NCBI GenBank assembly: GCA_905181625.1
Contig: CAJIYJ010000005.1
Location: 248,001 to 312,000 of the forward strand
DNA length: 64,000 nt
Direction: 5' to 3'
DNA from: an uncultured Flavobacteriaceae bacterium
Lineage (GTDB): Bacteria; Bacteroidota; Bacteroidia; Flavobacteriales; Flavobacteriaceae
Shown in pieces: positions 58,705-64,000 of the stretch. Position 1 is the stretch's first letter. The number at the start of each line of letters is the position of its first letter. A program made the position numbers and the translations under genes. The notes under the pieces were generated by a model. The model ran no database searches. It saw only the letters and a program-made list of their open reading frames with translations, and had not been told where the DNA came from.

Positions 58705-60240
58705 ATGAAAAAATATCTTTCCATTATCCTTTTATTTCTTGCTATTAATTCTTTTGGTCAATTAGAAACAGTTGATAATATAATTAAAGAAGCCACAGAG
58801 AATTCACAATTAGAGCATTTAGCTCATGAACTATTAGATGTAATTGGACCAAGACTTGTAGGAACACCACAAATGAAAACTGCACATGATTGGGCTACTA
58901 AAAAATATGAATCCTGGGGAATTCCTTCCAGACTTCATAAGTGGGGAGAATGGAGAGGCTGGGAAAGAATATCTACTCAAATTGATATGACCTATCCAAG
59001 AAACAGAAGTTTAACAGGAATGCAATTGGCTTGGAGTCCTTCGACTAAAAAAAATGGAGTGACAGCTGAATTAGAAGTTATGCCAATGGTTTCAAATAAA
59101 TTGGAGTTTGATAGTTGGTTAGAAGGGGTTAAAGGGAAGTTTGTCATGAAAGATATGAAGCAACCTACAGGTAGGCCAGACTATAATTGGGAAGAATTTG
59201 CTACACCTGAATCTTTTGAAAAAATGAAAAAAGATAGAGATGCTCAAACAAAGGCATGGAGAGCAAATCTTAGAAAAACAGGGTATGGAAGAGGGTCTCT
59301 TGATCAGGCTATTGAAGACGCTGGGGCAGTAGGAATTATTTCATCTAATTGGTCGCGTGGGTTTGGAGTTAATAAAATTTTTAGTGCAAGAACTAAAAAA
59401 ATCCCAACAATTGATTTGGAATTAGAGGATTATACAATGCTTTACAGGATGGTTGAATATGGAAACAGCCCTAAGATTAAAGTTACAGTAAAATCAAAAG
59501 AACACGGGATTGTCCCCACTTTTAATACGATTGCTGAAATAAAAGGTGTTGAAAAGCCAGAAGAATATGTAATCCTATCTGCTCATTTTGATTCATGGGA
59601 TGGGGGAACTGGAGCAACTGATAATGGAACAGGGACTTTAGTAATGATGGAAGCAATGAGAGTTTTAAAGAAAATGTATCCGAACCCTAAAAGAACAATT
59701 TTAGTTGGACACTGGGGAAGCGAAGAGCAAGGCTTGAACGGCTCTAGAGCTTTTGTAGAAGATTTTCCTGAAATTGTAAAAAATACGCAAGCGGTATTTA
59801 ATCAAGATAACGGAACGGGTCGAGTGGTAAGTATTAATGGAGCAGGCTTTTTACACTCCTATGAATACGTTTCCAGATGGTTGAATTCTGTCCCAAAAGA
59901 TGTGACAAAGCACATTGAAACCTCATTTCCTGGAAGCCCTAGCGGAGGAGGTTCTGATAACGCTTCTTTTGTTGCCGCAGGAGTTCCAGCATTTAATTTA
60001 AGCTCTTTAAACTGGTCTTATTGGAATTATACTTGGCATACAAATAGAGATACTTCCGATAAAATTATTTTTGATGATGTAAGAAATAATGTTATTCTTA
60101 CAGCTGTTTTAGCTTATATGGCTAGTGAAGACGATAGCAAAACATCCAGAGAAAGAATAATTATGCCTATCGACTCTAGATCAGGGAAGCAAAGAGCTTG
60201 GCCAACTCAAAGAAGTCCACAAAGAAAAGGGGGGCTTTAA
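58705..60240 (+). CDS. Exported M28 peptidase, carboxypeptidase Q-like
   Basis: This 511-residue di-zinc enzyme has a signal peptide (MKKYLSIILLFLAINSFGQ) and an M28 catalytic domain with LSAHFDSWDGGTGATDNGTG, GHWGSEEQGLNGSRAF, FNQDNGTGRV and a late HTNRDTSDK. A PA-type insertion appears to lie at about residues 110-260. The layout is that of plasma-glutamate-carboxypeptidase-like enzymes common in Bacteroidetes. It likely liberates amino acids from peptides outside the cytoplasm. Confidence 0.9.
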   Translation: MKKYLSIILLFLAINSFGQLETVDNIIKEATENSQLEHLAHELLDVIGPRLVGTPQMKTAHDWATKKYESWGIPSRLHKWGEWRGWERISTQIDMTYPRNRSLTGMQLAWSPSTKKNGVTAELEVMPMVSNKLEFDSWLEGVKGKFVMKDMKQPTGRPDYNWEEFATPESFEKMKKDRDAQTKAWRANLRKTGYGRGSLDQAIEDAGAVGIISSNWSRGFGVNKIFSARTKKIPTIDLELEDYTMLYRMVEYGNSPKIKVTVKSKEHGIVPTFNTIAEIKGVEKPEEYVILSAHFDSWDGGTGATDNGTGTLVMMEAMRVLKKMYPNPKRTILVGHWGSEEQGLNGSRAFVEDFPEIVKNTQAVFNQDNGTGRVVSINGAGFLHSYEYVSRWLNSVPKDVTKHIETSFPGSPSGGGSDNASFVAAGVPAFNLSSLNWSYWNYTWHTNRDTSDKIIFDDVRNNVILTAVLAYMASEDDSKTSRERIIMPIDSRSGKQRAWPTQRSPQRKGGL

Positions 60241-60263
60241 AAACAGTTTATAGCTGTTTTTTT
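60240..60263. terminator. Bidirectional hairpin between M28 and DinB genes
   Basis: AAAACAG (60240-60246) and CTGTTTT (60254-60260) form a 7-bp stem with a 7-base loop followed by T's. It overlaps the stop of the convergent DinB-type gene and may end transcripts from both sides. Confidence 0.6.
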
Positions 60264-60763
60264 AAAGCGTTTATTTGCTTTTGATGATGCTTAAAATGAA
60301 ACTTATAAAAGGCAAGAGTTAGCTTGATGTCAATTCTTCCAATCAAAGGATGCTTAAAAACAGCTTTATCATGTATTTTCTTTTCTTTTAGTTCTGTAAT
60401 CAGAGAATCAAAGGATTGTCTAGAGATCGCCCACTTAGTATTTAAATTTTTTAAATCAATTTTTTTAGGAAACATCTGAGTTATTTGAGGCCCCTTAACC
60501 TTAAACCCTAAAGAAAGAAAAGTTGTTACTAAAAACATTTTTAAATAAACAGAAGACTTCACTTTTAAAAGTGTTTCAGGGTATTTAGTTTTTGTACGAA
60601 TGTATTTTTGAGAAGATTCTTCGGCTAGCCAAACATGGTACAGGATTTCATTAATTGACCATCCTTTTTTAGAGTAACTTAATTGTGCTTGAGTTAAATT
60701 AGATAAATTCTCAAAAAGAGCAACACGTTCTTTTTCGAAACCTTTTAAAGTGGAATTATTCAT
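60248..60763 (-). CDS. DinB/YfiT-like family protein
   Basis: This 171-residue protein shows the four-helix DinB pattern: ERVALFENLSNLTQAQLSYSKKGWSINEILYHVWLAEE with a His metal ligand, and a C-terminal FYKFHFKHHQKQI with two further histidines. DinB-like proteins are mostly metal-dependent transferases or detoxification enzymes; the role of this one is unknown. It is directly adjacent (no spacer) to the esterase gene upstream. Confidence 0.82.
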   Translation of the reverse strand: MNNSTLKGFEKERVALFENLSNLTQAQLSYSKKGWSINEILYHVWLAEESSQKYIRTKTKYPETLLKVKSSVYLKMFLVTTFLSLGFKVKGPQITQMFPKKIDLKNLNTKWAISRQSFDSLITELKEKKIHDKAVFKHPLIGRIDIKLTLAFYKFHFKHHQKQINALKKQL

Positions 60764-61414
60764 TTACAAGGATTTAGAAAACTTTAATAAGACTTCTGGG
60801 TAAATTTTATGACCTCCTTCATATTTAGTACTAGAAAAATCAATACCGTAATTTTGAATTTCTTTTAAAAACTTGACTTTCATTTCTTCTGGGATTAAAT
60901 AGTCTTGATTACCCATGATCAAATGAGTATTAATGCTAGCCCATTTTTCTTTGTTTTCAACAGTTAATGTGTCTCCAGGAATGTCACCGGCCCATAGAAT
61001 TAAATTATTAACCTTCATATCAGATGAAAAAGCCCACCTACAGGCAGTTGCCCCACCCTGTGAAAATCCCAAAATATTTAAAGAAAAATTATCGTGCCCA
61101 ATTTGATTAAAAACTTCTTTTGCTAAGGAGTTTAAATACTCATTATTTTCTTTAATATCAGTTATTCGCTCCTCCTTAGTCATCCAGCTAGCACCGACTC
61201 TGTTATAAGTGCCATCAATATAAAATCTATTTAATGCTTCAGGCGCTATAATTAATGTGCTACCATCATTTAAGTTTTCAAATTTTTTAATAAAAAACTC
61301 ACTCAACATCGCATATCCGTGTAACACTATCCATACTTTTTTTATTATGGGAGATGCTTCTCCTATTTGATAGTATCTAGCTTTTTTTGAAACTGTAATA
61401 GAATGTTTGCTCAT
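60764..61414 (-). CDS. Phospholipase/carboxylesterase-like alpha/beta-hydrolase
   Basis: This 216-residue cytoplasmic enzyme is in the thioesterase-like branch: VWIVLHGYAMLSEFF, then GFSQGGATACRWAF with the catalytic Ser near residue 119, an Asp in IMGNQDYLIPEE and His in EGGHKIYPE. The substrate is unknown. It abuts the DinB gene and has a candidate -33/-7 promoter immediately upstream. Confidence 0.86.
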   Translation of the reverse strand: MSKHSITVSKKARYYQIGEASPIIKKVWIVLHGYAMLSEFFIKKFENLNDGSTLIIAPEALNRFYIDGTYNRVGASWMTKEERITDIKENNEYLNSLAKEVFNQIGHDNFSLNILGFSQGGATACRWAFSSDMKVNNLILWAGDIPGDTLTVENKEKWASINTHLIMGNQDYLIPEEMKVKFLKEIQNYGIDFSSTKYEGGHKIYPEVLLKFSKSL

Positions 61415-61431
61415 GCAATGATTTTAGGGTG

Positions 61432-61459
61432 TAAAACTACCATAATAATTAAAAATCAA
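61432..61459 (-). promoter_or_regulatory. Candidate promoter for the esterase-DinB unit
   Basis: On the minus strand a TTG (complement of 61457-61459) and TAGTTTTA (complement of 61432-61439) are separated by 17 bases, close to the consensus TTG-N17/19-TAnnTTTG. The ATG lies 17 bases further. Confidence 0.5.
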
Positions 61460-61500
61460 TAGAAATAATTAAATTTGCTATCAAATTAAATTTATAAAAC

Positions 61501-61977
61501 ATGATTTCATTACAAGACATTGAGTTAGCTCAAAAAAAATGGGGAGAAAATGTAGTCCAAATAGGGTCACTTAAAAATGATCTAAAAGCTAGCGAAAAAG
61601 CAACAGACAAAATGCTTAATGACCTTTATGCGTTTGACTTAGGGCATGTTTTATTTAAGCCAACAAAAGCTACAAAAATTCAATTTAGATTAAATTTTGA
61701 AGGTGCTAAATCTTATTTTATCGGAGAAAATTCTAATTATGACGAAGATAATGGTTTTGCTTTTCAACCTTGGATTCAAGTTGAGTTTGAAAATGCATCT
61801 GTAATTATAAACGAAAAGAGCGCTCTAGCGATGGGAAATTATTTTTTCACTGACCCTAAAGGAGCAAAAGTGAAAGTTGAATATACTTTTTCGTATATTC
61901 GAGATTCGAAAGGAAGTTTAAAAATTAACCTTCACCACTCTTCTTTTCCATTTAATGATGAAGCCTATTTTAATTAA
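61501..61977 (+). CDS. NTF2-like conserved protein with C-terminal HHSS motif
   Basis: This 158-residue cytoplasmic protein begins ISLQDIELAQKKWGENVVQIG and has the characteristic block YAFDLGHVLFKPTKATKIQFR, then ALAMGNYFFTDPKGAKVKVEYTFSYIRD and ends INLHHSSFPF. It matches a widely spread family found in proteobacteria and Bacteroidetes; some database copies are called phosphoribosyl-AMP cyclohydrolase, which the sequence does not support. A SnoaL/NTF2 fold is my reading of the helix-strand pattern. Its last 23 bases overlap the next gene. Confidence 0.72.
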   Translation: MISLQDIELAQKKWGENVVQIGSLKNDLKASEKATDKMLNDLYAFDLGHVLFKPTKATKIQFRLNFEGAKSYFIGENSNYDEDNGFAFQPWIQVEFENASVIINEKSALAMGNYFFTDPKGAKVKVEYTFSYIRDSKGSLKINLHHSSFPFNDEAYFN

Positions 61978-62440
61978 CTTATTGATTGCATTAATATCTG
62001 TTACAGGGTTTTCACAAGAAGCTATTGTAGGAACAGGTGGAGATGGCACATCATCTGAGGGCTCCTTTAGCTTTAGCGTAGGTCAGTTAATAATAAATCA
62101 AGTCACCCCAGAATACTTATGGGGCGATGAAGCGATTACTCTAAATCATGGGGTTCAGCAGTATTTTATACCCAACTGTTTAACCAATACCAATACTCAA
62201 ATTATTGCTTCACCAAACCCTTCTAAAGGCTTAGTAAATGTTAATCTAACAAATTGGGACGAAGTAGACGTTTCTTTAACAATTTCCGAGGCTTCAGGAA
62301 GGACTGTCATGAACAAAGTTCTTGTTTCAAAAAAATCTATACTAGAATTATCTCACCTATCCTCAGGAGTATATTTTTTAACTATTAGAAATAATTGTGG
62401 AGCTTTCACTTCTTTTAAATTAATTATTTCTAAAAAATAA
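61955..62440 (+). CDS. Small exported protein with T9SS type A sorting domain
   Basis: This 161-residue protein has a signal peptide (cut after TGFSQ near residue 21), a short SVGQ...GVQQ region typical of small Bacteroidetes surface proteins, and a C-terminal sorting domain from about residue 85 (ASPNPSKGLVNVNL ... LSSGVYFLTI ... FKLIISKK). It should be taken out through the type IX system and anchored or released. ATG 61955 and 61958 are equally likely. It overlaps the NTF2-like gene by 23 bases and precedes the repeat protein. Confidence 0.85.
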   Translation: MMKPILINLLIALISVTGFSQEAIVGTGGDGTSSEGSFSFSVGQLIINQVTPEYLWGDEAITLNHGVQQYFIPNCLTNTNTQIIASPNPSKGLVNVNLTNWDEVDVSLTISEASGRTVMNKVLVSKKSILELSHLSSGVYFLTIRNNCGAFTSFKLIISKK

Positions 62441-62516
62441 TTTTTTTATTTCCCTTTTTTTAGTGTTATAATCCTCACTTTTTTATAAAATAACTACTTA
62501 TATTTACCAGGTAACT

Positions 62517-62534
62517 AGCAAATAATTATTTGCT
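62517..62534. repeat. 18-bp perfect palindrome upstream of the repeat protein
   Basis: AGCAAATAATTATTTGCT is a perfect palindrome, 13 bases before the ATG at 62548. It could be a repressor operator or a structured leader. A TATATTTA box lies about 15 bases upstream of it. Confidence 0.55.
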
Positions 62535-62547
62535 TTATTTTTTTATT

Positions 62548-63471
62548 ATGAAAAAACATTTCCTTCATTTATTATTCATATTTTTTTGTGTGAGTTTGTC
62601 TTCACAAACCCCACAAAAGTTCACTTATCAGTCTGTTGTTAGAAGCTCAGACGGAAATATTTTAAAGTCCGCCAACATTGGCATTCGATTTAGTATTTTA
62701 CAAAACTCAAACATTGGTAAAACTGTTTATAGAGAGCGACATTCTACAGAAACTAATTCTAATGGAATGATTTCTTTATCAATTGGTGATGGGACAACTT
62801 CGGATAATTTTTCAGCTATTGACTGGTCTACAGGCGAATATTTTTTAAGAATTGAAGTAGATCCTCTTGGTGGAAGTAATTATTTAATTCAAAGCACTTC
62901 ACAGTTACTAAGTGTTCCATACGCTTTGTATGCAGGGAGTTCAAATACTAATTTGCTTTTAAGTGGAGAAAATTACCTGACTTATTCAAACAATGAGCTT
63001 AGGCTTAAAAAAATAAATTTATCAACGAACACTAATGGGGTTCTTCCGGTTAATTCAGGGGGAACGGGCGTGAATACAGCACCTATGATTAGCCTTATTA
63101 AAGCAGCAGATGCTGCTGGAGCTCGGGAAATATTAGGGGTTGAGTCTTCATCAGATGAAGACAACTCAACTCCCGTCACATTAACAACCGTTACAGGAAA
63201 TTACTTAACTATAGATGGCCAAGAAATTACAGCAGGCATAGTTCCTATTTCACTAGGTGGAACTGGGGTTAATTCAACTCCAATGATTGGTGTAATCACT
63301 GCATCCAACGCCGCCGCTGCAAGAACTGCCCTTGGCGCAGGAACCATAGCCACTCAAAATAATACGGCTGTAAATATTGACGGGGGATCTATTGATGGAA
63401 CACCTGTTGGAGGGACTTTAAAAAGCACAGGAGCTTTTACTATAGTATCTTCAGGCTATTTATCAATCTAA
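62548..63471 (+). CDS. N-terminal part of a tail-fibre-like repeat surface protein (frameshifted)
   Basis: From ATG 62548 the frame gives a signal peptide (MKKHFLHLLFIFFCVSLSSQ), then the Bacteroidetes domain TPQKFTYQSVVRSSDG ... GDGTTSDNFSAIDWSTGEYFLRIEVDP ... LLSVPYALYAG that commonly opens repetitive tail-fibre-like proteins with a chaperone (peptidase S74) end. Two degenerate repeats with GGTGVNxxPMI ... AAxAR follow. The frame stops at 63469-63471 in the middle of repeat-like sequence, and the expected continuation appears in the +1 frame. The start from 62530 is possible but lacks a good signal peptide. Function: probably a surface-exposed fibre or adhesin, inferred from repeats. Confidence 0.75.
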   Translation: MKKHFLHLLFIFFCVSLSSQTPQKFTYQSVVRSSDGNILKSANIGIRFSILQNSNIGKTVYRERHSTETNSNGMISLSIGDGTTSDNFSAIDWSTGEYFLRIEVDPLGGSNYLIQSTSQLLSVPYALYAGSSNTNLLLSGENYLTYSNNELRLKKINLSTNTNGVLPVNSGGTGVNTAPMISLIKAADAAGAREILGVESSSDEDNSTPVTLTTVTGNYLTIDGQEITAGIVPISLGGTGVNSTPMIGVITASNAAAARTALGAGTIATQNNTAVNIDGGSIDGTPVGGTLKSTGAFTIVSSGYLSI

Positions 63472-64000
63472 CGACAATACAGACCTTACCTTAAAAACAG
63501 GGAGTGCAGTCACAGGAAACATCACCATAGCTAATGGTGCTAATGGAAATATAAACATTTCACCAGATGGCACAGGACAAGTAGTGATAGATAATTTAAA
63601 ATTCCCTAACTCCTTTGGAAACTCTAATCAGGTGCTAAAAACAAATGGCAGTGGAACACTTTCGTGGGCTGATGAAGCAGACGGTTCTACAGCAGTCACC
63701 TTAGCAACTGTTACCGATAATTACTTAGCAATAAGTGAGCAGACAATTACAGCAGGCACGGTTCCTATTTCTCTTGGTGGAACAGGTTCAACTACTGCTC
63801 CAATGATAGGATTAGTTACCGCAGAAAACGCAGCAGCAGCAAGAAATGCTCTGGGCGTGGATGCTTCTGGAACAGACGGTTCTACAGCAGTCACCTTAGC
63901 AACCGTTACCGATAATTACTTAGCAATAAGTGGACAAGCGATTACAGCAGGCACGGTTCCTATTTCCCTTGGTGGAACAGGTTCAGCTACTGCTCCAATG
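63455..64000 (+). CDS. Continuation of the tail-fibre-like repeat protein in a shifted frame, cut by window edge
   Basis: In a frame shifted by one base from the preceding gene, 182 codons run open to the edge: AIYQSNDNTDLTLKTGSAVTGNI, then INISPDGTGQVVI and tandem repeats beginning DGSTAVTLATVTDNYLAIS and containing PISLGGTG and AAAARNALGV. There is no start codon of its own, so it is the second half of the gene at 62548. A two-base loss in a GCGC-like spot near 63454-63456 would explain the shift, either a true mutation (pseudogene or phase variation) or an assembly error. Boundaries are approximate. Confidence 0.65.
63683..64000 (+). repeat. 195-bp (65-residue) tandem coding repeats
   Basis: One full unit spans 63683-63877 and a second begins at 63878 and is cut by the edge. 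In the 123 bases that can be compared, only about eight differ, so the units are nearly identical at DNA level, while older copies in the first half (near 63030-63140 and 63168-63340) have diverged. Such arrays can change in copy number by recombination. Confidence 0.85.

Noticed and set aside
62548-64000. Prophage hypothesis for the tail-fibre-like repeats
   Set aside because: There are no other phage structural, integrase or lysis genes nearby, and the gene has a secretion signal and follows a T9SS gene, so a cell-surface fibre is more likely.
63683-64000. CRISPR-like array
   Set aside because: Repeats are 195 bp, contiguous and in coding frame, without short repeats and unique spacers.

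Overview
The window reads as chromosomal DNA of a compact, AT-rich member of Bacteroidetes, most likely a marine Flavobacteriia. The evidence is a type IX secretion (T9SS) C-terminal sorting domain, an IPExxxVDY-family protein beside pyruvate kinase, a DUF6150 protein, a complete-looking menaquinone gene cluster, a lipoprotein sulfatase, many SPI/SPII signal peptides ending in FSQ or FSC, start codons with little or no Shine-Dalgarno sequence, and repeated TAnnTTTG boxes upstream of genes, which match the Bacteroidetes primary-sigma -7 element. Genes are tightly packed, often overlapping by 1-30 bases, and there is no sign of plasmid, prophage, insertion sequence or CRISPR. This is an inference from gene content; no 16S gene is present.

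Layout. 1-2.4 kb: glnS (cut by the left edge), folB, tRNA-Cys and a small membrane protein. 2.4-5.9 kb (minus strand): rnr, a GIN-domain protein and a LysE-type exporter. 6.2-7.5 kb: rpiB and a GNAT enzyme convergent with rnpA. 7.5-15.8 kb (minus): M1 peptidase, metallo-beta-lactamase hydrolase, an amino-acid permease fused to universal-stress domains, a lipoprotein trio (YHYH, YwqK-type repeat, SCO) and a sulfatase. 15.8-28.4 kb is a housekeeping core: lepA diverging from a dus gene, then acpP-fabF-IPExxxVDY-pyk-rbfA-FtsX permease (minus), and purN-rnhA-pfkB-purF (plus) running toward sod. 28.5-35.7 kb: an AddAB-like helicase/nuclease pair with an OmpA/TSP3 porin gene between its two halves. 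35.7-45.5 kb (minus): SOUL and beta-propeller proteins, a HlyIII protein and seven men genes for menaquinone.

45.5-61.4 kb is a more loosely organised envelope and scavenging region: DUF6150, Gfo/Idh oxidoreductase, two M28 peptidases, an S9 dipeptidyl peptidase with a neighbouring AMP nucleosidase, rhodanese, an MFS transporter, DoxX, tRNA-Met, two NTF2-like secreted proteins, a TIM-barrel isomerase and two alpha/beta hydrolases. Many carry signal peptides, lipoboxes or Tat signals, which suits growth on peptides and polysaccharides in the sea. 61.5-64 kb holds an NTF2-like protein, a small T9SS cargo protein and the start of a repetitive tail-fibre-like surface protein that runs off the right edge and shows an apparent frameshift.

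Most of the window is ordinary flavobacterial chromosome. I found no convincing wholly new system. The items most worth a second look are the frameshifted tandem-repeat protein at the right edge with an 18-bp palindrome before its start, the YHYH/YwqK/SCO lipoprotein trio whose two gene overlaps are both 29 bases, the absence of rnc from its usual place after fabF, the AddAB-like genes split by ompA, and the men cluster without its DHNA-CoA thioesterase or menH.
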